Below, in pieces: positions 19,008-27,888 of a stretch of DNA of 64,000 nucleotides (position 1 is the first letter of the stretch; each line of letters opens with the position of its first letter). The notes under the pieces are model-generated. The model was given only the letters and a program-made list of their open reading frames with translations. It made no database searches and had not been told where the DNA came from. Source of the DNA: Cellulophaga baltica (GTDB lineage Bacteria > Bacteroidota > Bacteroidia > Flavobacteriales > Flavobacteriaceae). The stretch is taken from contig NZ_FNBD01000003.1 in NCBI RefSeq assembly GCF_900102165.1, forward strand, positions 186,001-250,000, read 5' to 3'. Made by a program: the position numbers and the translations under genes.

Positions 19008-20099
19008 CTACACTTTAATAAAAATTTGTCTTTTGTAAAATACCAAAGCGATGAGGCAATAAAAGCTCATAATTGTGAAGGCATATAAAAAGGAAGAGAG
19101 TTCTGCGGGTAAAAAATCATGAACGTAAAACTTCGTAAAGAGCCATGATTTTAGAGTAACATTGGCCGTACCAACATGTATCAAACCAAATAACTTACCT
19201 ACAAAACTAGATAAGAAAAATACCGTTATTGCATTAGCTCCTACATAGTTAAAAATAGTCCCAAATTGCACTTTTCTAATGGTTGTGATATAATAAATTA
19301 GTGCTAAAATTAGATTAGCCCAACCTGCACTTACCAATACAAAACTACTAGACCATAGCGCTTTATTTATAGGAAAAACAAAATCCCAAGCATGACCAAG
19401 AAGTACTAAAGCACTCCCGAGCACCATTAAAATAGTTATTTTATTTTGCCGCTTTGTACGTAAGATCTGCCCCGTGAATACCCCTAAAAGGCAGCTTGCT
19501 ACAGCTGGAATTGTACTTAACACTCCTTCAGGATCATAATCATCTTTCCACATATGGGTTCCCAAAAGCTTTAAATCTACATAATTGGCTAAATTATTAG
19601 GAGCCCTATCAAAAGTTGATGCTATACCGTTTACAGGGATGAAGCCCATGACCACCCAATACCCTACAAGAATTACCGCTGTTACGGCCATTAATTGTTT
19701 CCAATTAAAATTTAGAAATAGGATTGAAGTAATAAAAAATACGACACCAATTCTCTGCAATACGCCAGGAAAACGAATCTCTGAAAAATCCTTGACAAAT
19801 GGGAAGGTCAAGGTAAAAGCACCCAGAAACAAACCTAAGCCTATTAATTTAAGACTGCGAATTGTTATTTTCTTATAGGTCGCTACATTACTCTTCTTAG
19901 TACTGTACGCAAAGAAAATTGATGTTCCTACAATAAATATAAAGAATGGAAACACCATATCTGTTGGGGTATATCCATGCCAATCTGCATGTAAAAATGG
20001 CCGATACACACTAGCCCATGTTCCTGGATTATTTACCAATATCATTAACACAATTGTCATTCCTCTAAATTTATCTACCGCTGCAATTCTCTCTTTCAT
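19008..20099 (-). CDS. DUF5009/NagX-like heparan-alpha-glucosaminide N-acetyltransferase family membrane protein
   Basis: This 363-residue protein has about ten membrane segments. The N-terminus RIAAVDKFRGMTIVLMILVNNPG, followed by PTDMVFPFFIFIVG, is the signature of the YeiB/NagX/HGSNAT-like group. Human HGSNAT moves acetyl from cytosolic acetyl-CoA to glucosamine across the membrane; bacterial relatives sit in amino-sugar pathways. No such pathway is next to it, so the substrate is unproven. Confidence 0.85.
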   Translation of the reverse strand: MKERIAAVDKFRGMTIVLMILVNNPGTWASVYRPFLHADWHGYTPTDMVFPFFIFIVGTSIFFAYSTKKSNVATYKKITIRSLKLIGLGLFLGAFTLTFPFVKDFSEIRFPGVLQRIGVVFFITSILFLNFNWKQLMAVTAVILVGYWVVMGFIPVNGIASTFDRAPNNLANYVDLKLLGTHMWKDDYDPEGVLSTIPAVASCLLGVFTGQILRTKRQNKITILMVLGSALVLLGHAWDFVFPINKALWSSSFVLVSAGWANLILALIYYITTIRKVQFGTIFNYVGANAITVFFLSSFVGKLFGLIHVGTANVTLKSWLFTKFYVHDFLPAELSSFLYAFTIMSFYCLIALVFYKRQIFIKV

Positions 20100-20177
20100 G
20101 GGATTAGGAATTTATATGTCTGCCTTTAAAGTTAATTATTTTACAATACTTTTGTAAACCACAGAGCAACAGTTTTC

Positions 20178-20933
20178 ATGTATTTAACCCTTTCTTCAAC
20201 AATCCCTCAATCTTCTTGGATATTAGCCTTTTTGGCTGCTATTATTTTAGGAATTTCAAAATCGGGCATTAAAGGAATAGCAATTATCATTGTAACTTTA
20301 ATGGCTATTGCTTTTGGCGCAAGAGAATCTACAGGCCTCATTGTACCCTTACTTATTGTTGGTGATATTTTTGCTGTGATTTATTACAACAGACATGCGC
20401 AATGGAAATACATTATCCGGTTTTTACCTTGGATGATTTCTGGAGTACTTATTGGCGTGGTTATCGGGAAAGACTTGGATGAGCAAGCTTTTAAATTTGG
20501 AATGGCTTTTATAATTCTTGGCAGTGTACTAATGATGTACTGGTGGGACAGGAGAAAGAGTAAATCTGTTCCTACTCATTGGGCCTTTGCTGGATTTACA
20601 GGTATTATGGCAGGTATCACCACTATGATTGGAAATTTGGCCGGAGCATTTTCTAATATATTTTTCCTAGCGATGCGTTTGCCTAAAAATGAATTTATAG
20701 GTACTGCTGCCTGGTTATTTTTTATAGTTAATGTCTTTAAATTACCATTTCACATCTTTGTTTGGAAAACAATCACAACAGACACGCTCCTCATCAATTT
20801 AAAATTAGCTCCTGGAATTATTATCGGTTTATTTATTGGCGTGCGCTTGGTTAAAATAATTAAAGATGATTTTTACCGAAAAATGATTCTAATACTAACC
20901 GCTCTTGGTGCTTTGCTTATTCTTTTTAAATAA
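20178..20933 (+). CDS. TauE/SafE (TSUP) family sulfite exporter-like permease
   Basis: This 251-residue membrane protein has about eight membrane segments in two repeats. The first repeat begins with LAAIILGISKSGIKG and the second with FTGIMAGITTMIGNLAG, the conserved half-site motifs of TSUP permeases. These proteins export sulfite, sulfoacetate or other organic anions; the substrate here is not known. It is divergent from the DUF5009 gene, with a TACTTTTG element at 20147-20154 as a weak promoter candidate. Confidence 0.87.
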   Translation: MYLTLSSTIPQSSWILAFLAAIILGISKSGIKGIAIIIVTLMAIAFGARESTGLIVPLLIVGDIFAVIYYNRHAQWKYIIRFLPWMISGVLIGVVIGKDLDEQAFKFGMAFIILGSVLMMYWWDRRKSKSVPTHWAFAGFTGIMAGITTMIGNLAGAFSNIFFLAMRLPKNEFIGTAAWLFFIVNVFKLPFHIFVWKTITTDTLLINLKLAPGIIIGLFIGVRLVKIIKDDFYRKMILILTALGALLILFK

Positions 20934-20958
20934 AAAAGGAGCCGTATTAACCGCTCCT
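20931..20958 (-). terminator. Terminator for the DUF3829 gene
   Basis: On the minus strand an AGGAGC/GCTCCT stem (6 bp, 10-nt loop) is followed by six T residues, about 25 bp after the stop of the minus-strand gene. Confidence 0.65.
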
Positions 20959-20982
20959 CTATCATACACTTTTTCCAATACC

Positions 20983-21978
20983 TTATTGAATTCGGTTGTA
21001 TTCATTTACCATTTTTGAATACGTCTTACTTAATTTTAACGTCGAGCCATTGTCTGGGATACTAGGATGCACAATACTATATTTAAAATCACCCTCTTCC
21101 ACACGCTCTTTTAAGTTTCTTATCTCGCGAATAAACTGCTCTCCCGTAGTTATAAAACTTTTGAGACTGTGCTTTGCACCCACCGACGTTCCGTACTCTT
21201 TTTTAAACTGTGTTTCATCTTGAGCTAATTTTTCTAACGCATCATAAAAAAGCCTAAATTCTGCAACTTTAGTATCAAAAGCTTTCATGTCTATATTTTT
21301 TAATTCGGGACCATCTAAACCTCCTATGACATCTAAGACAGCTTCAGAGGTATGCAAGCCCATCATTAAATTATATTTTATTAATTGTCCACTAGATTTG
21401 AATTTTTCTACATCAAACGCAAACAACTCATCTTGTACCACTACAAATTCTGAAAACATAGTATCATATGCGATAAAGTATGCATCAAATGCTTTTTTTA
21501 AGCGCTCATGTAGCTCCTGTCCTTTCACAAAAGCATCATCCTTATAGTCTTGCTTTTTATAGTAACCGTCTGCTTCTTCAAGAATATTAAACAGGTTTTT
21601 TGCTTTTTCATGCACCACCTTCATAGGCGCATCTACACCCGCTATCTCTACATTCATCAACAAGCCTTTTTCCAAAGCGTTCAAAGAATGTTCTGGTAAC
21701 CCATACACCCCTTTAATATTCTTAGCTCCTTTTGGCCCGTTTTCAACAGATGCCCAATCAAAATAATGATTATAAGTATCATTAGCTCTCTTGTGGAAGG
21801 CATTGCCAAAATCAATATATGCATTATATTTCCCTATAAATTCGTTTGAATCAAACTTACTTTCGGGTACTGCAGAGGTAGTCGTTGTACCATGCTCATC
21901 AACTTGTTTTTCTTTTGAATCTCCGCAACTTGCTAGGAAAAGGGAAATACAGATTAGGGTACCAAATGTTTTTTTCAT
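20983..21978 (-). CDS. DUF3829 (YiiG-like) family lipoprotein
   Basis: This 331-residue lipoprotein (lipobox LASC) has an all-helical mature region. The segment YNAYIDFGNAFHKRANDTYN and the spacing of helices match DUF3829/YiiG. The function of this family is not known. It is monocistronic between a terminator and a candidate promoter. Confidence 0.75.
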   Translation of the reverse strand: MKKTFGTLICISLFLASCGDSKEKQVDEHGTTTTSAVPESKFDSNEFIGKYNAYIDFGNAFHKRANDTYNHYFDWASVENGPKGAKNIKGVYGLPEHSLNALEKGLLMNVEIAGVDAPMKVVHEKAKNLFNILEEADGYYKKQDYKDDAFVKGQELHERLKKAFDAYFIAYDTMFSEFVVVQDELFAFDVEKFKSSGQLIKYNLMMGLHTSEAVLDVIGGLDGPELKNIDMKAFDTKVAEFRLFYDALEKLAQDETQFKKEYGTSVGAKHSLKSFITTGEQFIREIRNLKERVEEGDFKYSIVHPSIPDNGSTLKLSKTYSKMVNEYNRIQ

Positions 21979-22018
21979 AATAGTCGTTTAAATTGTGGTT
22001 GTCATATATAGAATGTGA

Positions 22019-22026
22019 CAAAGTTA
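22019..22026 (-). promoter_or_regulatory. Candidate -7 element for the DUF3829 gene
   Basis: TAACTTTG on the minus strand fits TAnnTTTG, about 40 nt before the ATG. A TTG lies 15 nt upstream rather than the ideal 19, so this is tentative. Confidence 0.4.
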
Positions 22027-22085
22027 TAATCGCAATTAAAACAAAAAGCCCCTAGGTCTAGTACAATTGCTATACCTGTTTTCAG

Positions 22086-23558
22086 TTATACCGTAAGCAC
22101 ATCTAAATCCCAAACTAAAGGAAGCAGGAAATACACGATTAAAGTGAGTATTATAATAGAAATGATGTTTAACCAAAATCCAGATTTTATCATGTCTGAA
22201 ATTTTAAGATAGCCAGAGCCAAACACCACGGCATTAGGGGGCGTAGCCACAGGAAGCATAAAAGCGCAAGAAGCCGCGAGTGTTGTGGCGACCATTAAAA
22301 TAAATGGGTTAACCTCTAATTGCAATGCTATGGGCGCTAATATTGGCATAAGCATAGCTGCTGTTGCCAAATTTGAAGTTACCTCGGTTAGAAAATTAAC
22401 AGCAGCAATAATAAAAAGCACCAACAAGAATAAAGATAGCCCTTGCAATAACCCCATTTGAGCCCCCAGCCATGCTGCCAAACCCGTAATTTGAAACCCT
22501 GAAGCAAGTGCCATTCCACCACCAAATAATAAAATAATTCCCCACGGTATTTTGACCGCATCTTCCCAAATAATTAACGCTTCTTTTTTAGTCGATGGAA
22601 TAATAAATAAAAGCACTGCAGCTGCAATGGCTATCGCAGTATCATCTATTTTAGGTATAAATTTCTGCAGTACATACGATCTAAAAATCCAGCATAAAGC
22701 CGTGAGCACAAAAACAAAAAGAACGGCCTTTTCTTCTTTTTTCATTGGACCCAATTCTTTCTTAAGCCTTTGTATTTCCTTTTTACCGCCAGGGAATTCA
22801 ATTTGTTTAAAGGTATATGCCACTCGCGTTAAATAAAACCACGCTATTACAAGTAATAAAACAGAAATAGGCAAACCAAACTTCATCCATTGCCAAAAAG
22901 AAATTTCTATCCCATATGTTTTTTCTACAAAACCCGCAAAAACTAAATTAGGCGGAGTACCTATAAGTGTAGCAATCCCTCCAATAGATGCAGCATACGC
23001 AATACTCAACATTAAGGTTTTTCCGAAAATACTGTTTTCATTGGCCGCCGTATTTGGATTGTCTTTTAATTCTGATACGATAGACATTCCCATAGGTAGC
23101 ATCATTACAGCAGTTGCCGTATTTGAGATCCACATAGAAAGAAATGCAGTAGCCACCATAAACCCTAGAATTATTCTGTAGATATTAGTTCCTATTAAGT
23201 TGATAATATTAATAGCAATACGCCTATGGAGATTCCATTTTTCAATGGCAATCGCAAGAATAAACCCTCCTAAATACAAGAAAACATATTTATCTCCGTA
23301 AGCAGAAGTAGTAGCAGCCACGTCTAGGATTCCGGAAAGAGGAAATAATATTATGGGCAATAAAGAAGTAACCGCAATGGGCACTGCCTCTGTAATCCAC
23401 CAGACGGCAATCCAAAGTGTAATTCCCACCATTAGATAAGCATCATCAGACATGCCCAAAGGCGGACTTGAATTATAAAAAAATAAGTATAATAAGGGAC
23501 CCAATAGTAGGGCCACTGTTTTTCTGGTAATTTTCATTTGGCTGAGATAATCTGCCAA
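22086..23558 (-). CDS. DASS/SLC13 family sodium-coupled anion transporter
   Basis: This 490-residue protein has about 12 membrane segments. The two anion/sodium-binding motifs are visible as WISNTATAVMMLP in the first half and TEVTSNLATAAMLMP in the second. Family members import dicarboxylates, citrate or sulfate with sodium; the substrate cannot be decided. An internal ATG seven codons in (MKITRKT) could be the true start. Confidence 0.9.
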   Translation of the reverse strand: MADYLSQMKITRKTVALLLGPLLYLFFYNSSPPLGMSDDAYLMVGITLWIAVWWITEAVPIAVTSLLPIILFPLSGILDVAATTSAYGDKYVFLYLGGFILAIAIEKWNLHRRIAINIINLIGTNIYRIILGFMVATAFLSMWISNTATAVMMLPMGMSIVSELKDNPNTAANENSIFGKTLMLSIAYAASIGGIATLIGTPPNLVFAGFVEKTYGIEISFWQWMKFGLPISVLLLVIAWFYLTRVAYTFKQIEFPGGKKEIQRLKKELGPMKKEEKAVLFVFVLTALCWIFRSYVLQKFIPKIDDTAIAIAAAVLLFIIPSTKKEALIIWEDAVKIPWGIILLFGGGMALASGFQITGLAAWLGAQMGLLQGLSLFLLVLFIIAAVNFLTEVTSNLATAAMLMPILAPIALQLEVNPFILMVATTLAASCAFMLPVATPPNAVVFGSGYLKISDMIKSGFWLNIISIIILTLIVYFLLPLVWDLDVLTV

Positions 23559-23632
23559 ACAATTTAGGGCAAAAAACCCTATTCTTTAATGCTAGCTATA
23601 AATTAATTTGAATCGGCATTATTAAACATGAA

Positions 23633-23669
23633 AAAAGGGCATTTGAAATTGCTTCCAAAATGCCCTTTT
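23633..23669 (-). terminator. Hairpin terminator after the twin small ORFs
   Basis: AAAAGGGCATTT pairs with AAATGCCCTTTT around a 12-13 nt loop. On the minus strand six T residues follow, so it would end the transcript of the small ORFs at 23736-24038. Confidence 0.7.
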
Positions 23670-23735
23670 AGGGGAACATAACAAACACTTTACTTTTCAA
23701 CCATTGTAAATGGGTTTGTTATCGTTTTTGCACTC

Positions 23736-23900
23736 TTATAACATGGTTAGTGTTTGTGCTCTACTCGCTAAACTATTATTTTCTGTAGTTGATTTTTCTT
23801 TTTCAACTTCTACTTTACTTGTTGTTAATACTGGCGCCGCTAATATCCATGTGAATACACATAATAGACCCATTACTACTGATATTGTTAATTGCTTCAT
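23736..23900 (-). CDS. Candidate small exported/membrane protein (54 aa)
   Basis: This 54-residue ORF starts MKQLTISVVMGLLCVFTWIL and has one hydrophobic segment that reads as a signal peptide or membrane anchor. A polar, lysine- and glutamate-rich tail follows (SKVEVEKEKSTTENN). The start ATG follows directly on the TAG of the small ORF upstream, and a terminator lies about 65 bp downstream. No family was recognised. The support is arrangement and composition only. Confidence 0.5.
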   Translation of the reverse strand: MKQLTISVVMGLLCVFTWILAAPVLTTSKVEVEKEKSTTENNSLASRAQTLTML

Positions 23901-24038
23901 CTATCGGACTGTCTTTTTTTTTAAATAACTATTCAATCTTTTTTTAACGGAGAAAATGTTCAACACTAAAAAGAGTGAATACAGAAAACAGATCGTACTC
24001 GATACAAACAAAAAAATCACTAAATATGAAGTATTCAT
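23901..24038 (-). CDS. Candidate small membrane protein (45 aa)
   Basis: This 45-residue ORF (MNTSYLVIFLFVSSTICFLY at the start) has one long membrane segment at about residues 5-29. A strongly basic C-terminus follows (VKKRLNSYLKKK), giving a single-pass protein with a positive cytoplasmic tail. Its TAG stop directly abuts the ATG of the next small ORF, as in a tight operon. No homologue was recognised. Confidence 0.45.
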   Translation of the reverse strand: MNTSYLVIFLFVSSTICFLYSLFLVLNIFSVKKRLNSYLKKKTVR

Positions 24039-24238
24039 ATATTAAAAATTAATTGTATTCATTAAGTTGGTCATGTGTTTTCGTGAATTTAAGGTTGGTT
24101 ACTCCCTCAAATCTTTTGTAAAAATATAGTACTATTTCCTTATTTAAGAATCCTACAAGAGCAAAATTGATTCTTCGTTGAAATATGCTTAATTATCGAC
24201 AAAAAGCACAATTGTAAGTTTTTTCTTACGAATGAAAC

Positions 24239-24275
24239 AAAAAAAAGCATTCATTTCATAAATTGAAAGAATGCT
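24239..24275 (-). terminator. Terminator after the GTPase/hybrid kinase operon
   Basis: On the minus strand AGCATTC pairs with GAATGCT, with extra pairing inside, and eight T residues follow. It lies about 45 bp past the hybrid kinase stop. Confidence 0.8.
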
Positions 24276-24317
24276 ACATACTATAAATTTGTAGTCCTTT
24301 AAGACGTATAACTTTGG

Positions 24318-25856
24318 CTATTTCAGGTATTTCGCCATAGTGCTCAAAAGCTCCTCATGTTCAAAGGGTTTGGAAAGAACTGCATTCATCCCTGATTTCT
24401 TAAAAGCCTTAAAATCATCTTCATAAGAATACGCAGTGATGCCTATAATCGGTATACTCTTAATGTTCTTAAAAGGAAAATCTCTAATTAACCGTGCCAC
24501 TTGATCTCCTGTTACATTAGGCAAGTTAATATCAATTAATAACAGATCATACTCTTCATTAATAAGTTTCTCCATCACTAGCGCACCGTCACTCACAAGA
24601 TCTATATAGAAGTAATTGGTGTCTAACAGAGATTTAAACAGTACCGTTTGCACGTTAATATCATCCTCGGCTAGTAATATTCTAAATTTTTTGTCTGTTC
24701 TAAACTTCGCTTTTTTATCTTTCTTTTTACGCGGTGTTATAATACTGGTTTTAGATGTAGTAGCTAATGGTTGTTTTAGTGTTAAATCAAAATAGAAAGA
24801 AGATCCTTCACCAACATTCGAAATTACCTTAATTTCTGAATCCATTAAGTTTAATAACCCCTTCACAATAGACAAGCCTAAACCTGTGCCCCTAGGTGCA
24901 TCAGAATTTTGTTCTCCACTCAGCTGTGAAAAACTCTCGAAAATAGCGGTTTGGTTTTCTACGGATATCCCTACTCCTGTATCTACGATTTCAAAGCGTA
25001 AGTTTAATCTGTTGGCTCTTTTCTGATTTAATTGAATGTCTAAACGTATGCTACCCGTTTGCGTATATTTAAAAGCGTTATCAAGCAAATTGGTAAGCAC
25101 CTGAAACAATCGCAATCTATCACCTTCTACAAGATCTACAATCTTCTTGTCTACATTAACAGCAAATTCAATATTATTGTCAAGGGCTCTAGTCTTATAC
25201 GTAAAACGTAGTAAATCAAAAAGCTGCGATAAACTAAAAATATTCTCCCGAAGTTTTAACCTTCCGGAAGAAATCATACTGATACTTAATATGTCATCTA
25301 AAAGCTGTTTTAGATTCGCATTTGACTGTTGGAGAAAAGTAACCATATCTTGCTGTTGATTGGTTAATGCCGTATCTGAAAGTATCTTGGTAATAGAGAT
25401 GATACTGGTAAGTGGGTTACGTAGTTCATGACTAAAATTACGGATAAAAGAATTTTTAAAATTTTCTCTTTCCTCTAATTCAGCATTTTTTATGGCAACA
25501 AGCTCCCCATTTATAATAGACTCATTACGTGTTTGAGCAATGGCTTGGTACTCTGTATAATGACTAGTATAGTCTGTAATAATTATTAAATACCCTTCTT
25601 TTTTTTTAACAAATCTTATGTCTGTAACATAATCTTCATCTTTAAAGTGTATATGAACGCAACTAAATAGCAACGCGTTCTCTAAGGTATCTTTTATAGA
25701 TTCAAAGGTATAAAAGAACGCATGTACATCAAAGATTGAGCTGTTTGTTTCTAACTTTAAAAAGGCTTGATCTGTTTCTAGAATAGTGCCCTTTTCATCG
25801 ATTAAAATAAATTGAACGTTTTGGGTAGCATATTCTTTCTGATACTGATCTAGCAT
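24318..25856 (-). CDS. Hybrid sensor histidine kinase with C-terminal receiver domain
   Basis: This 512-residue soluble protein has a PAS-like N-terminal domain (about 1-110), a coiled connector, a HisKA domain with phospho-acceptor His143 in FSHELRNPLTS, and a HATPase domain (ATP-lid motif GTGLGLSIVK). A receiver domain (about 390-512) follows with the phospho-acceptor Asp in LLIDINLP. There are no membrane segments, so it senses a cytoplasmic signal or partner. It is the last gene of a four-gene operon, one base after the Rab-like GTPase gene, which suggests the kinase is wired to the GTPase. No separate output regulator is adjacent. Confidence 0.9.
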   Translation of the reverse strand: MLDQYQKEYATQNVQFILIDEKGTILETDQAFLKLETNSSIFDVHAFFYTFESIKDTLENALLFSCVHIHFKDEDYVTDIRFVKKKEGYLIIITDYTSHYTEYQAIAQTRNESIINGELVAIKNAELEERENFKNSFIRNFSHELRNPLTSIISITKILSDTALTNQQQDMVTFLQQSNANLKQLLDDILSISMISSGRLKLRENIFSLSQLFDLLRFTYKTRALDNNIEFAVNVDKKIVDLVEGDRLRLFQVLTNLLDNAFKYTQTGSIRLDIQLNQKRANRLNLRFEIVDTGVGISVENQTAIFESFSQLSGEQNSDAPRGTGLGLSIVKGLLNLMDSEIKVISNVGEGSSFYFDLTLKQPLATTSKTSIITPRKKKDKKAKFRTDKKFRILLAEDDINVQTVLFKSLLDTNYFYIDLVSDGALVMEKLINEEYDLLLIDINLPNVTGDQVARLIRDFPFKNIKSIPIIGITAYSYEDDFKAFKKSGMNAVLSKPFEHEELLSTMAKYLK

Positions 25857-25857
25857 T

Positions 25858-26352
25858 CTAATGTAATAATTTGGCTAAATGTAGAAATAAATCATTTACC
25901 GCATTACCTGTTTTGGCGCTCGTTAAGAAATTTGTTTCTATATTATTTTTTGTAAATAGCGTTTCTAAATCTTCTTTCAAGACTAAATCTACCTTGTTAC
26001 CCACTACCAATAGGGGTGTTTTTGATATTTTAGATCTTACAATATCTAAATCAGCATTTAATGCTTGGAATGTAGAGGGTCTTGTTACATCAAAAACAAA
26101 TACAACACCGTGCGTTCCTAATAGATACGCATCTCTTATAGTTGTTAGATCATCTGTTCCTTCTAAATCCCAAAGAATTAGAGAAACTTCTTCCTCAGGA
26201 GAAACCTCTACTACCTTTTTTGTGATATGAACGCCAATAGATACCTTATAGTTGTCTGAAAAACTATCTTCTACAAAACGCCTAATTAATGAGGTTTTAC
26301 CAACCCCAAAATGTCCTAAGACTACAATTTTTTTAGATACTTGCATTTTCAA
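25858..26352 (-). CDS. Rab/Ras-like small GTPase
   Basis: This 164-residue protein is a single G domain. G1 is GHFGVGKTS (13-21), G2 lies near SIGV (38-41), G3 is WDLEG (61-65), G4 is NKVD (119-122) and G5 is SAK (145-147). The residue after the G3 glycine, the catalytic Gln of Ras and Rab, is Thr66 here, so intrinsic hydrolysis may be slow. There is no prenylation tail. The gene overlaps the upstream longin-like gene by about 20 bases and lies one base before the hybrid kinase. The ATG at 26346 is an alternative start. Confidence 0.87.
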   Translation of the reverse strand: MKMQVSKKIVVLGHFGVGKTSLIRRFVEDSFSDNYKVSIGVHITKKVVEVSPEEEVSLILWDLEGTDDLTTIRDAYLLGTHGVVFVFDVTRPSTFQALNADLDIVRSKISKTPLLVVGNKVDLVLKEDLETLFTKNNIETNFLTSAKTGNAVNDLFLHLAKLLH

Positions 26353-27178
26353 ATTTTACGAGTAGCTCTTTTTCAAGTGTTTCTCTGTCCATTATTTTTT
26401 TATCTGATTCCTTTTCTGAAGCGAAAAGTGAATCTAAATTTTTTCCCATAAAATCATCATAAAAATCAAAAATAAGGTCTTGAACTTTATCTTTTGCGCT
26501 GATAGAATAATTACCAGATATAACTACAGCTACATAATAAGACACAAAACTCTGTAAGTGAATATTATATAATTCGTATTCTATTAATTCCAAATTTTGA
26601 TTTTTCTGTCCAAAGGCATCTTCTACAAAGCCCTTTATTGCGGTTAGCATTCCAGAAATCATATCCTCATCTATGGTTTCTGATTTGGTATAACTCGCCG
26701 CTAAAATCCCAGAGCCTCTTTCTATTAACAAGACCTGTTCTATACTCGCAGATTCTAGTTCACTAAGAATAATCTCTTCTTCTTTAACCCCCGTAAACCA
26801 AGATTTAAACTTTATCTTCCAGCGTGATGCTGATAGTTTTTGGTTGATTTTCTCGGATAAGATTTTCATCTCTTGCGAGATATATTTTTTAATCATTTTA
26901 CCCAAAATAGGATACAACGCATCTACAATATCATCCTTGTTTTTCCTTATTTCTTCTTTTAACGTGAGGGTAATTGTAGGACCTAGTGTCTTAGGAATAT
27001 CAGCTATAAACTCATTAAGCCTTTGCGTAATAATAGGATCTACTTTTTCTGAAAGTTGATCTTTTTCATTAACCGTTTTTTCTATAATCTTAATACGATC
27101 GGCGATTTTTTCGGCAAAAACACGGTCATCTGTAAACAAAATGTCTCTAAGAAGCTCTACTTTGTCTTTCTCGACCAT
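26333..27178 (-). CDS. Longin/roadblock-like protein related to N-termini of OmpA-fusion proteins
   Basis: This 281-residue protein begins with a short motif KVELLRDILFTDD, then helical segments (about 40-130) that include NKDDIVDALYPILGKMIKKY. A predicted longin/roadblock-like domain follows (about 145-255, with IEQVLLIERGSGIL and MISGMLTAIKGFVEDAF). From memory this architecture occurs as the N-terminal part of proteins annotated cell envelope biogenesis protein OmpA, but the OmpA peptidoglycan-binding domain is absent here. Roadblock/longin folds commonly partner small GTPases, which fits the adjacent Rab-like gene. Confidence 0.65.
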   Translation of the reverse strand: MVEKDKVELLRDILFTDDRVFAEKIADRIKIIEKTVNEKDQLSEKVDPIITQRLNEFIADIPKTLGPTITLTLKEEIRKNKDDIVDALYPILGKMIKKYISQEMKILSEKINQKLSASRWKIKFKSWFTGVKEEEIILSELESASIEQVLLIERGSGILAASYTKSETIDEDMISGMLTAIKGFVEDAFGQKNQNLELIEYELYNIHLQSFVSYYVAVVISGNYSISAKDKVQDLIFDFYDDFMGKNLDSLFASEKESDKKIMDRETLEKELLVKFENASI

Positions 27179-27197
27179 AATAATTTTATTTAAAAAA

Positions 27198-27557
27198 TTA
27201 CTTTTTGCTTACTTTTTCACCTAGTTCAATTAAAATATTGCCCAAAGCTTTCTTATCAAGCTTTTCAGCATCTAGAGTTTCAATCTTGTCTTCTAATTTT
27301 TCTTCTAACTCCGTTACTCTAATATTAACGTCTGTAGCTACAGAATCTAAAGCTGTATTAAGTTCTGTTCTTACTTCTTCAACAAGCTCCTCTAAAATTC
27401 TTTTCTTTTCAAGAATATCTTTTTTAAGCGCCTCGAATTCAGAGTCATACGCCTGAATATCATCGCCAAAAATAAGATTCTTAATTAAATCGATTTTTGA
27501 ACCTGCTTGCGTTTCTTTATTGTTTAAATCTATTACCGGCTTACTATTTGTTGACAT
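27198..27557 (-). CDS. Coiled-coil protein, first gene of the GTPase operon
   Basis: This 119-residue, highly charged protein has a predicted long coiled coil (about 40-105). Its segment KIDLIKNLIFGDD (residues 21-33) resembles KVELLRDILFTDD at the start of the 281-residue neighbour, so the two proteins share a short interaction-like motif. It lies 19 bp upstream of that gene. No family was recognised; it may be an adaptor in the GTPase system. Confidence 0.62.
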   Translation of the reverse strand: MSTNSKPVIDLNNKETQAGSKIDLIKNLIFGDDIQAYDSEFEALKKDILEKKRILEELVEEVRTELNTALDSVATDVNIRVTELEEKLEDKIETLDAEKLDKKALGNILIELGEKVSKK

Positions 27558-27888
27558 ATGCAGAGAAATTGGTTGAAATTGTTTTGTTATGTTCCCGCTT
27601 TTTTATCTATAAGTTAACCATTTTAAACATAAAAAATGGCTTCGATCACAAATAAATAAGTAGGTAAAATTACTAAATTTAGCCGAGACCGCAAGGACAG
27701 TAGAGCTCTATCTAAATTATTAGAAAATTTGAAATACAAGTTTTCATAGATTTAGTTTACTTTTTTGGATAAAGTAACCCTTATACTTAAATCTAGATGG
27801 CTACAAGCCAAAAAGTGAAAACTAACACTTTGGTAAGTATCAGTTTTCACTTTTAATAGTATTCAATGTCCGTTTTTTTTAAAAAATC
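27558..27888. other. 331-bp intergenic region upstream of the GTPase operon
   Basis: The right part holds the terminator of the DUF3500 gene. The left part should hold the promoter of the GTPase operon; no convincing TTG-N19-TAnnTTTG match was found. No ORF with supportable content was seen. Confidence 0.45.
27810..27854 (-). terminator. Terminator after the DUF3500 gene
   Basis: A perfect 13-bp stem (AAAAGTGAAAACT / AGTTTTCACTTTT) with an 18-nt loop has five T residues on the minus-strand side. Confidence 0.8.

Noticed and set aside
23710-23928. 72-codon plus-strand ORF
   Set aside because: It is antisense to the two small ORFs at 23736-24038, whose start/stop adjacency, membrane segments and downstream terminator on the minus strand are more coherent.
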